A stretch of 37,913 nucleotides of DNA from an uncultured Eubacteriales bacterium (GCA_900552055.1 URYI01000006.1:1-37913); one strand, 5' to 3'; shown: positions 25,525 to 32,529, counted from the stretch's first letter. Numbers and translations are program-made. The notes: generated by a model from the letters alone, not told the origin.

Positions 25525-26214
25525 TTAAAATTTAGCCGCATTCAGACGGATACCGGGGCCCATTGTGGTGGAAATGGCTACGCTCTTAAGATAGGTTCCC
25601 TTAGCGGCCGCAGGCTTGGCCTTATTAATGGCCTCCATAAGCACGTTAAGATTCTCAATAAGCTTATCCTTGCCAAAGCTGGCCTTTCCTATAGGCACAT
25701 GCACAATAGCGGTTTTATCCACGCGGTATTCTACCTTACCGGCTTTAATGTCATTTATAGCACGGGAAATATCCGCCGCAACCGTACCGCTCTTGGGGTT
25801 AGGCATTAAGCCTTTAGGACCAAGCAGCTTACCTAAACGGCCTACCAGACCCATCATATCAGGCGTGGTGACAATCACATCATAATCGAACCAGTTCTCA
25901 TTCTGGATCTTGGAAACCATTTCCTCAGCGCCTACATAATCAGCTCCCGCAGCTTCGGCTTCAGCCGCCTTGTCGCCCTTAGCAATAGCAAGTATGCGCA
26001 CCTTCTTGCCGGTACCGTTAGGCAGCACAACCACGCCGCGAACCTGCTGGTCTGCATGACGCGGGTCAACGCCCAGCTTAATGGACAGCTCTACCGTTTC
26101 ATCGAATTTAGCCTTAGCCGTCTGAAGCACCAGCTCAACAGCCTCTTCTGTATCATATAACTTTTGAGCATCCACTAATTTCAGGCTCTCTAAATATTTT
26201 TTTCCGTGTTTCAT
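25525..26214 (-). CDS. rplA: 50S ribosomal protein L1
   Basis: Full-length L1 (229 aa) of the ribosomal L1 stalk. Recognisable blocks are [21 protein letters not shown] at the start, the [13 protein letters not shown] strand, [42 protein letters not shown] and the [21 protein letters not shown] end. GAGGAGG precedes the ATG. It is the last gene of the operon, followed by a terminator instead of rplJ-rplL. L1 commonly represses its own operon by binding leader RNA; two such sites are visible upstream. Confidence 0.97.
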   Translation of the reverse strand: MKHGKKYLESLKLVDAQKLYDTEEAVELVLQTAKAKFDETVELSIKLGVDPRHADQQVRGVVVLPNGTGKKVRILAIAKGDKAAEAEAAGADYVGAEEMVSKIQNENWFDYDVIVTTPDMMGLVGRLGKLLGPKGLMPNPKSGTVAADISRAINDIKAGKVEYRVDKTAIVHVPIGKASFGKDKLIENLNVLMEAINKAKPAAAKGTYLKSVAISTTMGPGIRLNAAKF

Positions 26215-26227
26215 CTTTTTCCTCCTC

Positions 26228-26264
26228 GTGGTTATAGCGGTGCAGAATAAAATGCCCCTCCCAC
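26228..26264 (-). promoter_or_regulatory. L1-binding leader element before rplA
   Basis: On the minus strand GTGGGAGGGGC ... CGCTATAACCAC closes a stem with the purine-rich GGGAGG strand opposite ATAAC. This is the pattern of the 23S rRNA L1 site (GUGGGAGG ... AUACCAC). It ends immediately before the rplA ribosome site, so bound L1 could block translation. Confidence 0.7.
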
Positions 26265-26275
26265 TTAAATAAAGC

Positions 26276-26701
26276 TTATTCCTCGACTGTAACGCCCATG
26301 CTGCGAGCTGTTCCGGCTATCATGCTTATAGCTCCGTCCAGGTCAACAGCGTTAAGGTCAGGCATTTTAAGCTCTGCAATTTCCTTGAGCTGCGCTTTGG
26401 TTATCTTGGCAACCTTGGTCTTATTAGGAGCGCCCGAACCGCTGTCAATCCCGCAGGCCTTCTTAATCAGCACGGCCGCAGGCGGGGTCTTGGTAATAAA
26501 GGAAAAAGAGCGATCCTGATAAATGGTAATAACCACCGGGATAATCATACCGGCCTGTTTGGCGGTACGCTCATTAAATTCCTTGCAGAAGCCCATAATA
26601 TTTATACCATGAGGGCCGAGCACCGAACCGACAGGAGGCGCCGGAGTAGCCTTACCGGCTGCAATCTGCAGCTTAACCATACCTGTTATCTTTTTAGCCA
26701 T
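26276..26701 (-). CDS. rplK: 50S ribosomal protein L11
   Basis: Full-length L11 (141 aa), binding the GTPase-associated centre of 23S rRNA. The start [40 protein letters not shown] is canonical, and the C-terminal RNA-binding domain carries the family's [12 protein letters not shown] and [31 protein letters not shown] precedes the ATG. It lies between nusG and rplA in the usual order. Confidence 0.97.
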   Translation of the reverse strand: MAKKITGMVKLQIAAGKATPAPPVGSVLGPHGINIMGFCKEFNERTAKQAGMIIPVVITIYQDRSFSFITKTPPAAVLIKKACGIDSGSGAPNKTKVAKITKAQLKEIAELKMPDLNAVDLDGAISMIAGTARSMGVTVEE

Positions 26702-26730
26702 AATTAAAACACCTCCTCGTTATATAATGT

Positions 26731-26758
26731 GGTGATAGCGAACAAACGTCCTCCCACC
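26731..26758 (-). promoter_or_regulatory. L1-binding leader element before rplK
   Basis: On the minus strand GGTGGGAGG ... CTATCACC forms a closed stem with the same GGGAGG strand as the 23S L1 site, in the nusG-rplK gap just upstream of the rplK ribosome site. A GCGCC/GGCGC hairpin adjoins it. Confidence 0.65.
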
Positions 26759-26799
26759 GCGCCCAAAGGCGCATATATATCACAGGCTTAAAATTAAGC

Positions 26800-27333
26800 C
26801 TATAATACCTGAACCTGTACAAAATCCACTTCTACAGGCGTATCCCGGCCGAACATGGAAACAATGACTTTAAGCTTCTGTTTAGCCGGATCAATCTCTT
26901 CAACAACTCCGGGAAAGCCGTCCAGCGGCCCCGAAACAATCCTGACATAGTCTCCCTTTTTAATATCCAGCTTAATGGAGACATTTTCTACGCCCATCCT
27001 GCGCACTTCCTCATCGCTCAAAGGAATGGGCTGCTTGGAACCCGGCCCGACAAAGCCCGTTACGCCGCGCGTATTCCTCACGGCATACCAGGTATGCTGG
27101 TTCATAATCATTTTAATCATGACATAGCCGGGATAAAGCTTGCGCTCAACAAGCTTTTTCTTGTCATTCTTTATTTCCATGACCTCTTCCACAGGGATTT
27201 TTACATCCACAATATAATCCTGCAGCTGCATGTTTTCCACCATGTTCAGCAGGCTGGTCATGACCTTATTCTCATAACCCGAATAGGTATGAATTACATA
27301 CCACTTCGGCTCATTTACCGTTCCTTCACTCAT
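26800..27333 (-). CDS. nusG: Transcription termination/antitermination protein NusG
   Basis: A 177-residue NusG with the N-terminal RNA-polymerase-binding domain (KWYVIHTYSGYENKV, then YPGYVMIKMIMNQHTWYAVRNTRGVTGFVG) and a C-terminal KOW domain (GDYVRIVSGPLDGFPGVVEEID). GGGAG lies seven bases before the ATG. Between secE and rplK in the conserved cluster. Confidence 0.97.
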   Translation of the reverse strand: MSEGTVNEPKWYVIHTYSGYENKVMTSLLNMVENMQLQDYIVDVKIPVEEVMEIKNDKKKLVERKLYPGYVMIKMIMNQHTWYAVRNTRGVTGFVGPGSKQPIPLSDEEVRRMGVENVSIKLDIKKGDYVRIVSGPLDGFPGVVEEIDPAKQKLKVIVSMFGRDTPVEVDFVQVQVL

Positions 27334-27348
27334 TAGGAAGCTCCCTTT

Positions 27349-27609
27349 TTACTGAAACAGCGCCGCAAAATTATCAGTAAGCAGCGACAAAAGCTTGCTG
27401 ACGCCATAATCCATAACACCGGTTACAATAGCCATTACAATAACAAATACAAACACGCCTATAGAGTAATTCTTAAGCTCCTGGCGGGAAGGCCATGTCA
27501 CCTTTTTCAGTTCGTGCACCATATCCTTGATTGGATTGGAGCGCTTCTTTTTTTCTTTTTTAGCCTTAACGGGCTTCTGCTTGGCTTCCTTTTCAATCTT
27601 GTCTGCCAT
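27349..27609 (-). CDS. secE: Preprotein translocase subunit SecE
   Basis: An 86-residue single-span SecE. A Lys-rich N-terminus (KKEKKKRSNPIKD) leads into the conserved amphipathic helix VHELKKVTWPSRQELKNYS and one transmembrane helix (about 50-70). Stabilises SecY in the translocon. Ribosome site weak (GGATGTG). Confidence 0.95.
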   Translation of the reverse strand: MADKIEKEAKQKPVKAKKEKKKRSNPIKDMVHELKKVTWPSRQELKNYSIGVFVFVIVMAIVTGVMDYGVSKLLSLLTDNFAALFQ

Positions 27610-27649
27610 TTTTCTTTTTTCACATCCTTAAATAATAAGGTCCAGCCGC

Positions 27650-27811
27650 TTATTTAGTCTCCTTATGAGCGGTATGGGATTTGCAAACGGGGCAATATTT
27701 CTTGATTTCAAGACGGTCAGGATCATTTTTCTTGTTCTTGCTGGTAATATAATTTCTATTCTTGCAATCAACGCACGCAAGAGTAACATTGTTTCTCTGT
27801 CCGGCAGCCAT
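27650..27811 (-). CDS. rpmG: 50S ribosomal protein L33 (zinc form)
   Basis: Start set at the ATG after GGAGG (53 aa); an upstream frame is not needed. This is the zinc-binding (C+) form with Cys13, Cys16, Cys40 and Cys43. The family core [35 protein letters not shown] is intact. It heads the secE-nusG-rplK-rplA operon, as in most Firmicutes. Confidence 0.95.
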   Translation of the reverse strand: MAAGQRNNVTLACVDCKNRNYITSKNKKNDPDRLEIKKYCPVCKSHTAHKETK

Positions 27812-27873
27812 TTCTTTAACACCTCCGACTTTTAAGCACACAAAATAAAAGCATTTTTCTCAAATGCTTTATA

Positions 27874-27902
27874 ACTTTACCATATAAACGCCCGCCTGTC
27901 AA
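27874..27902 (-). promoter_or_regulatory. Promoter of the rpmG-secE-nusG-rplKA operon
   Basis: On the minus strand TTGACA, 17 nt, then TAAAGT. The transcript would open with an AAAGCATTT/AAATGCTTT hairpin followed by TATTTT (27842-27870). Confidence 0.8.
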
Positions 27903-28491
27903 CCAAAAAAAGCGAAATCGCGCATTTTTCCTGTCCAAATCCGGTTTTATTCAATTTTAATCCGCCTCCCCCTCCCTTTAGCAATCCGCAATAAGCACTT
28001 TCGCGTATTGAATAAAAAAAATGGTTTGTCCGTAAAGAATAATACAATCATAAATAGCCGAATTTGCGTCACGGACTGTTCTGCTTACCCTCCCGGTGCG
28101 CATGCCCAAGTTTGCCTTGCACAGGCGCAATCAGCGTGATTTTACTATATAACCTCAGTTCATTTAAATTTACCCGTCTTTGAAGCGGAACAATAAGGAC
28201 ATCCAAAAACGAATTCCTCTTGAGGTTGTCGCAATGCCGATATAAGTTGCCGCAATACCGATTGAGGTTATCGCAATACCGATGGAAGTTGCCGCAGAAG
28301 GACTGAAAAATTCAACTGAATGTTATCTCTTGCGCACTGTTGCAGCATTATATTAAGGCAGCTTATCTCCATAACCCCTGCGGTAACTTAAATGTTTTGC
28401 AAAATTAGCCTGCAAACATAATTGAATTTCTCCCCCCGCTATCTAAAAGCAGCTCATCCCTTTTTATTTTTACCGTTACTCTAAAAAACGC
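27903..28491. other. Intergenic region between the L33 promoter and tRNA-Leu
   Basis: Nearly 600 bases without a gene that can be supported. It holds the 21-bp tandem repeat at 28222-28300, AT-rich runs, and short frames that do not extend. Possibly the site of a decayed small gene. Confidence 0.5.
28222..28300. repeat. 21-bp tandem repeat, about 3.8 copies
   Basis: Units start at 28222, 28243, 28264 and 28285, with consensus GAGGTTGTCGCAATACCGAT plus one variable base. One frame over the array stays open and reads heptads such as KLPQYRL and RLSQYRW, but no start or ribosome site was found. Confidence 0.85.
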
Positions 28492-28520
28492 TTGCCCAAA
28501 AACCCGAAGCATGCTATTAT
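28492..28520 (+). promoter_or_regulatory. Promoter of tRNA-Leu
   Basis: TTGCCC, 17 nt, then TATTAT preceded by TGC (extended -10), about 15 bases upstream of the mature tRNA 5' end. Confidence 0.65.
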
Positions 28521-28535
28521 AATTAAGCGCTGTAT

Positions 28536-28839
28536 GCGAGTGTGGCGGAACCGGCAGACGCACGGGACTTAAAATTTGAGCACCTGAGGCGAAATCCTCA
28601 GCGTGAATCGCGTCAAATTCGGTGGAACTCCCCAATGGGACAATACCGAGCAAAGCCCTTGAGAAAAGGGAATGTGTAGAGACTAGACGGCGCGCGCCCA
28701 CAGCCTGATAGAAAAAGGCCGGGCGAAGGTATAGTCCAGACTACAACGCTTGATAACTAAGCGGCTATGGCAACATAGAGTAGCATGAAAATCCCGGGTT
28801 GGAGACAGCGTGAGGGTTCAAGTCCCTCCACTCGCACCA
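28536..28839 (+). tRNA. tRNA-Leu(UAA) interrupted by a group I intron
   Basis: The exons (28536-28570 and 28788-28839) join into a complete class II tRNA. Acceptor GCGAGTG pairs with CACTCGC. There is a D arm, an anticodon stem CGGGA/TCCCG around loop CTTAAAA (anticodon UAA), a long variable arm (GTTG/CAGC) and a T arm GAGGG/CCCTC around TTCAAGT. CCA is encoded. The discriminator A is typical of leucine. The intron sits between U34 and A35, the same place as in cyanobacterial and plastid tRNA-Leu. Without splicing this gene cannot give a working tRNA. It has its own promoter and terminator. Confidence 0.95.
28571..28787 (+). ncRNA. Group I intron in tRNA-Leu(UAA), IC3-like
   Basis: A 217-nt self-splicing type intron. 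P1: exon CUU with GAG (28578-28580), giving the U-G pair at the splice site. P2 28584-28589/28596-28601; P4 28618-28623/28645-28650; P5 28629-28632/28637-28640; P6 28656-28660/28666-28670; P7 GACTA (28681-28685) with TAGTC (28732-28736); P8 28695-28699/28721-28725; P9 28747-28751/28759-28763; P9.1 28765-28769/28774-28778. The R-like GTAGAGACTAGACGG and S-like AAGGTATAGTCC elements are present, and the last base is the omega G. P3 is the least clear. No homing endonuclease is encoded. Subgroup IC3 is inferred from the host position. Confidence 0.93.
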
Positions 28840-28841
28840 AA

Positions 28842-28883
28842 AAGAGACAAACTTGTTTTAGAGCAGGTTTGTCTCTTCTTTTA
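28842..28883 (+). terminator. Terminator of tRNA-Leu
   Basis: AAGAGACAAACTTG pairs with CAGGTTTGTCTCTT (14 bp, one wobble) around an 8-nt loop, then TCTTTTAT. Confidence 0.85.
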
Positions 28884-28920
28884 TCCTTAAATAGGTGAAA
28901 AATAGAATAATGGCATTGAT

Positions 28921-28957
28921 AACGGCTTGATTTTAATGAAAATCAGGTCGTTTTTTA
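28921..28957 (+). terminator. Second terminator-like hairpin with no gene before it
   Basis: AACGGCTTGATTTT pairs with AAAATCAGGTCGTT (14 bp with two wobbles) around AATG, then TTTT. It may be a relic or a backup for the tRNA terminator. Confidence 0.65.
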
Positions 28958-29041
28958 TTTTGTTCGTTTATATAACAAGTTTTAAATATACTAATTTGCG
29001 GGTTATGGCTATCAATAAAAAGCCGAACAGAGTTGCAAAAC

Positions 29042-29077
29042 CACTAATATTTACTTTTATTATTGTGAAGCGCATAG
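29042..29077. repeat. Island repeat R1, first copy
   Basis: CACTAAT followed by TATTATTGTGAAGCGCATAG at 29058-29077; a second copy (18 of 20 in the core) is at 32361-32390 in the same orientation. Confidence 0.65.
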
Positions 29078-29245
29078 TGTAAAAATCTAGCGGCAGACAG
29101 ATTCTAACTCACATGTCTAATTTAAAAATACTCACTAAACTTCCTGCGCAAAGCAATTAACAATACCTTTTATTTAGAATACCCTGATTATGCAGATACT
29201 ATCAGAATTTTTATACAAAAAATAAATCAATGTTACTAAAATATC

Positions 29246-29274
29246 TTTACAATTAATCTCGTTTATGGTACACT
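29246..29274 (+). promoter_or_regulatory. Promoter of the attenuated acetyltransferase unit
   Basis: TTTACA, 17 nt, then TACACT with TGG just before it. Confidence 0.75.
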
Positions 29275-29300
29275 ACAATTACTTTGGAGTGAAAGTGAGG

Positions 29301-29433
29301 TGGACAAAATGACAAATATTGTACTGATAAAATCAAATGCCGTTTTGTCCGCTAATTAAGAACTGATTTATTCAGCCTATCTTTTTTCATACGGATTAAA
29401 TTGTCGCCGCTGATTTTATCAGAGGCGATTTTT
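29301..29433 (+). promoter_or_regulatory. Transcription attenuator ahead of the triple GNAT gene
   Basis: A leader ORF is followed by an intrinsic terminator (TCGCC/GGCGA plus CTGAT/ATCAG around TTT, then TTTTT; 29404-29433). CTGATAAAATCA inside the leader ORF (29324-29335) is perfectly complementary to the terminator bases TGATTTTATCAG (29411-29422), so pairing between them prevents termination. A further stem, GGACAAAA (29302-29309) with TTTTGTCC (29343-29350), spans the ORF and competes for its bases. This is the architecture of ribosome-mediated attenuation. Confidence 0.75.
29309..29359 (+). CDS. 16-residue leader peptide
   Basis: MTNIVLIKSNAVLSAN, with GAGG eight bases upstream of the ATG and directly after a strong promoter. 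The ORF contains the antiterminator strand, so the position of the translating or stalled ribosome would decide termination. The peptide is not one I recognise from known resistance leaders. Confidence 0.65.
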   Translation: MTNIVLIKSNAVLSAN

Positions 29434-29465
29434 GTATCCAAAATTATAATGAAAGAGGTAGTCAA

Positions 29466-30926
29466 ATGAAAAAACTTAATTTTATTCAATTGCTAAAAGA
29501 CAACGAAGAACATTACCATTTGCTTGAAAGTCTGATGATTCCCTACAACATCGAAATTGATTGTCATCACAACCGGCAAACTCCAAGAGAATTTATTCAA
29601 AAAATTACCCGCGGTATGGTAAATATGCAAGGAGCATCAGATCGGCATCTTGAGCTTTGTTATGATGGAAATATTCTTATTGGTTTTCTATATGGGAAAG
29701 TGGATCACAAAGAACATAAAGGTTTTATCAAGCCTGAATATGGTTATATTATGGAATTATATGTTAAGGCCGAATACCGCCGCATGGGATACGGAAAAGC
29801 CATGTTTCAACGGCTGGAGCAACTGTTTGCATCACATGGGACAAAACAGATGTATTTGACAGCGGATCCGGTAACAGGAAAACCGTTTTGGGAAACTCTT
29901 GGATTTGTCGCCACAGGAGAAATTTCGCCCGAAAACAGACTAATGATTTATGAGAAAGCAGTAGAAAATCCAAAAGAAATTATTACGATTACAATCAGTG
30001 ATTTTCTTTCCAATCAACTGGTAGAAAAGATTACACTTATGCAATGGCATTCAAGCGAACCGCAGTTTACAAATTCCGTTAAGCATCTGATTTATGACGG
30101 AAAAACACACAGCGATTGCTTTAATGTTATCGCAATTAACGCTGTCGGAGAAGTAATCGGTCGGATGTTTTGTCTAAAGAATCAGTTGCAACCTAGCCTG
30201 TGGTATTATGGAGACCTAGCCGTTTGTCCGAAATATCGCAGGCAGCATATTGCAAGTAAAATGCTTGCTGCAGCGATTGAATCTCTGATAAGCAGAGGAT
30301 GCTCCGTTTTACGCACCTATGTAGAACCTGAAAATATTGCCTCTCTGAAATTACAAGCCTCTTTCGGGTTCTCTGAAAAGCCGTATGAGGTATTTGATAA
30401 TTTATTGAACGAAGGAGAGCTTATGCTTGAAAAAGAGTTGTCAGTATATTCTGTGTTCCCTGCAACGGCAAATGACGCTCGCTTTATAACTATGATTTAC
30501 GGAAAGAATAAGGATATTCTTCATGGCAACACGATTATTTTTGATGAGTGGGAAAAATTGTTATCTAAAAATGATCCGGATGAAGCACATTTTTTAATAC
30601 ACAAAGGAGCTATGCCTTGCGCATGGCTGAAAATCAACGGCTTACAAAACACAGATACTGCTTGGATTAGTATGCTTGCAGTAGAACCGAAAATGCAGCA
30701 TCAGGGTATTGGCACATATGCTGTAAAATTTGCAGAAGATTTTATCCGTTCAAAAGGCTTTTTAAAAATTGGCATTCATACGACCGATGACAATACCCCA
30801 GCACAAAATTTATATAAGAAATGTGGATATACCATTACGGAACACGATGAATGCACAACAGGTGATGGCTTAAAGCGAAAAGGATACACCTTTGTAAAGG
30901 AACTGCATTCATGTTCAAACATGTAA
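29466..30926 (+). CDS. Triple GNAT-domain acetyltransferase
   Basis: A 486-residue protein that is three GNAT folds in a row. Each has a recognisable acetyl-CoA loop: RRMGYGKA (105-112) in domain 1, RRQHIASK (258-265) in domain 2 and QHQGIGTY (411-418) in domain 3. Domain 1 ends with KPFWETLGF, domain 2 with SLKLQASFGF and domain 3 with AQNLYKKCGY, the usual closing motifs. Loops 1 and 3 keep the Gly-x-Gly pattern; loop 2 is degenerate. GAGGT lies six bases before the ATG. Transcription is gated by the attenuator upstream, so an antibiotic or related small molecule is a reasonable but unproven acetyl acceptor. AT-richer than the chromosomal genes to its left. Confidence 0.88.
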   Translation: MKKLNFIQLLKDNEEHYHLLESLMIPYNIEIDCHHNRQTPREFIQKITRGMVNMQGASDRHLELCYDGNILIGFLYGKVDHKEHKGFIKPEYGYIMELYVKAEYRRMGYGKAMFQRLEQLFASHGTKQMYLTADPVTGKPFWETLGFVATGEISPENRLMIYEKAVENPKEIITITISDFLSNQLVEKITLMQWHSSEPQFTNSVKHLIYDGKTHSDCFNVIAINAVGEVIGRMFCLKNQLQPSLWYYGDLAVCPKYRRQHIASKMLAAAIESLISRGCSVLRTYVEPENIASLKLQASFGFSEKPYEVFDNLLNEGELMLEKELSVYSVFPATANDARFITMIYGKNKDILHGNTIIFDEWEKLLSKNDPDEAHFLIHKGAMPCAWLKINGLQNTDTAWISMLAVEPKMQHQGIGTYAVKFAEDFIRSKGFLKIGIHTTDDNTPAQNLYKKCGYTITEHDECTTGDGLKRKGYTFVKELHSCSNM

Positions 30927-31006
30927 AGACCTGTTAAAAAGAATAAGTAAATAGTGAAACCCGCGATAAACCTTTTGATAGAGAGTTCGAATCCCATTTC
31001 CCAAAA

Positions 31007-31024
31007 GCCGAAAATATCTTTTTT
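31007..31024. repeat. Island repeat R2, first copy
   Basis: GCCGAAAATATCTTTTTT; the first 17 bases recur exactly at 32283-32299. Just upstream of each copy is a tRNA-3'-end-like stretch (GTTCGAATCCC here, GTGCAAATCCCC there). Confidence 0.7.
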
Positions 31025-31185
31025 ATAGTCCTTAGACAAAAAGAAACGGCAATTTTCGATTGTCGTTTCTTTTTGTTCTTTGCTCTATTCACTTTTTATT
31101 ATTCTCTTTTCTCTAAAATTGCCGTTTCCAGATACAAGATAATAAATAATAGATAAAAGTAAATGTAGCTTTACTACGCAAAGCA

Positions 31186-31214
31186 TTGATTATAAAAAAG
31201 AATTATTGTATAAT
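31186..31214 (+). promoter_or_regulatory. Promoter of the four-helix-bundle gene
   Basis: TTGATT, 17 nt, then TATAAT; AGGGGTG and ATG follow at once. Confidence 0.75.
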
Positions 31215-31233
31215 TCGTGTAGGGGTGATACTG

Positions 31234-31581
31234 ATGAACAGCCCGTTACTCGATAAATCTCTTGATTTTGCAACATAGATTGTTTTGTTTTATGAGGAAT
31301 TTTCTAAAACAAGAAAAGATACAACTATCGTAAAACAATTACTTCGTTCAGCAACGAGTATCGAAGCAAATATAAACGAAGCCGTTTACGGTAACAGCAA
31401 AGCTGATTTTATATCTAAACTTCATATTTCACTGAAAGAAACGAGCAAAAGCATTTATTGGCATACGCTCTTAAAAAGAACAAAGCTAATGGATTATAAT
31501 TTTGATGAACTATTATCATTGGCGCAAGAGATCAAACGAATGCTGATTGTATCCCTAAATACCGCAAAGGAAAACAAATGA
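31234..31581 (+). pseudogene. Four-helix-bundle (S23-type) protein gene with internal amber codon
   Basis: From an ATG with AGGGGTG upstream the frame reads MNSPLLDKSLDFAT, then TAG at 31276-31278, then continues in the same frame as IVLFYEEFSKTRKDTTIVKQLLRSATSIEANINEA to 31581. The joined product is a standard ~115-residue four-helix-bundle protein of the 23S-intervening-sequence (S23) family, whose usual text at the stop position is a sense codon (FAVRIV or similar). The promoter and the rest of the gene are intact, so this is a single nonsense mutation, a readthrough site, or restart at a TTG at 31285 giving a shortened 98-residue protein. Overlaps the next gene by four bases. Confidence 0.75.
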
Positions 31582-32030
31582 AAACTCTTTTTACTGCCTT
31601 TAAAGGCATACACAATACTTCTTTTCAATTAGTCGATCCATTGGGTGCAAATTATATCTTGTTAACCAATAGCTTCCAAGGTATAGAAAAAGGTATTTCT
31701 TCCATTTACAGTGATGATAGTATCGTGTATATGTTTGGTGTTGATAAGACCTTGATGGACAAAATCCGAATTGAAGCCTATGCAAATTACAATGAAGAAA
31801 TGGTCTATACAAAATTCGATATATGTACTTTAAGAAACAGGTTTAGAGACGGAAATATTTTTTACACCGTATCTTATAAACCTACGCATTATTTATGCAA
31901 TGCAGCGTATTATCATATGCTCAAGAAAAAACTAAATACAGTTTTTATACATATTACTTCTTTAAAAGGCATGCGTATGGGTATGATGAATAAACTTGTT
32001 AAAGTTTTGGAAGATGATATAATTCACTAA
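31578..32030 (+). CDS. Compact pyroglutamyl-peptidase I-like protein
   Basis: A 150-residue protein starting at an ATG that overlaps the preceding frame's stop (ATGA). It follows the C15 pyroglutamyl peptidase pattern: LFTAFKG at the start, a strand ending IVYMFGVDK, Glu66 in KIRIEAYAN, Cys107 in THYLCNAAYYHML and His125 in TVFIHIT. These correspond to the Glu/Cys/His catalytic set. It is much shorter than the usual ~215 residues because internal loops are missing. It may remove pyroglutamate from peptides or have drifted in function. No terminator directly after it. Confidence 0.7.
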   Translation: MKTLFTAFKGIHNTSFQLVDPLGANYILLTNSFQGIEKGISSIYSDDSIVYMFGVDKTLMDKIRIEAYANYNEEMVYTKFDICTLRNRFRDGNIFYTVSYKPTHYLCNAAYYHMLKKKLNTVFIHITSLKGMRMGMMNKLVKVLEDDIIH

Positions 32031-32067
32031 AGCATCATAAGGGGCAATGTCTTTCGTTACAGGAGCA

Positions 32068-32119
32068 CGCTTAGCTCACCGGTTCGATTGTAAACGCTCT
32101 CACAACGGCTCACAGTCGT
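32068..32119. repeat. Island repeat R3, first copy
   Basis: A GC-rich 52-bp block aligning with 33473-33522; both contain CGCTT, TTGTA, CGCTCTC, CGG and GTCGT in the same order. It lies in a GC-rich patch (about 32060-32290) quite unlike its AT-rich surroundings. Confidence 0.6.
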
Positions 32120-32282
32120 TTCCTCTTGAGATGCCCGGCTCCGGTTGCAGCGAATAAACCAACCGCCTTGCCAATCGCCGACCGCCGTGCCAACAAATCC
32201 TCTCTGTATCCCGCACCGCGGACGCTTGGATGTGTCGCCAACCTTTCTGCGAGCTACGAGTGTGCAAATCCCCCGCCGAAAT

Positions 32283-32299
32283 GCCGAAAATATCTTTTT
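32283..32299. repeat. Island repeat R2, second copy
   Basis: GCCGAAAATATCTTTTT, identical to 31007-31023 and in the same orientation; the two copies bracket the four-helix-bundle and peptidase genes. Confidence 0.7.
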
Positions 32300-32319
32300 C
32301 ATGTGCCTCTCACATATTA

Positions 32320-32359
32320 GGATGTCACTATGGAAAACATAGCGGTGTCCCGCTTTTTT
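32320..32359 (+). terminator. Terminator-like hairpin
   Basis: GGATGTC and CTATG pair with CATAG and GGTGTCC (with wobbles) around GAAAA; CGC and TTTTTT follow. Confidence 0.6.
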
Positions 32360-32360
32360 G

Positions 32361-32390
32361 CACTAATTTATATTATTGTGAGGCGCACAG
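32361..32390. repeat. Island repeat R1, second copy
   Basis: CACTAATTTA then TATTATTGTGAGGCGCACAG (32371-32390), matching 29042-29077 in the same orientation. Confidence 0.65.
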
Positions 32391-32529
32391 AGAGACGAAC
32401 TATGCACCAAAATTGTGTGCATGATTATCAGCAGAAATGACAAGATGAACAGGCTGCGCCCATTTTGACCGGCTATTTTTTATTTTGAGATAGGCAATAA
32501 TCAGATATCAGTACCTTTGCTAATCGCTG

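Noticed and set aside
28222..28300. CRISPR array
   Set aside because: The 21-bp units are contiguous with no spacers, and no cas genes are present.
28405..28701. Minus-strand frame of 98 codons over tRNA-Leu
   Set aside because: Covers the tRNA 5' exon and most of the intron, which explain the sequence fully.
30976..31005. tRNA-like stretch GAGAGTTCGAATCCCATTTCCC
   Set aside because: The bases flanking TTCGAAT do not pair and no other tRNA arms are present; at most a relic.
32057..32424. Overlapping 64-81 codon frames in the GC-rich patch
   Set aside because: Frames in both directions without ribosome sites; the patch is better explained as repeat R3 and decayed DNA.
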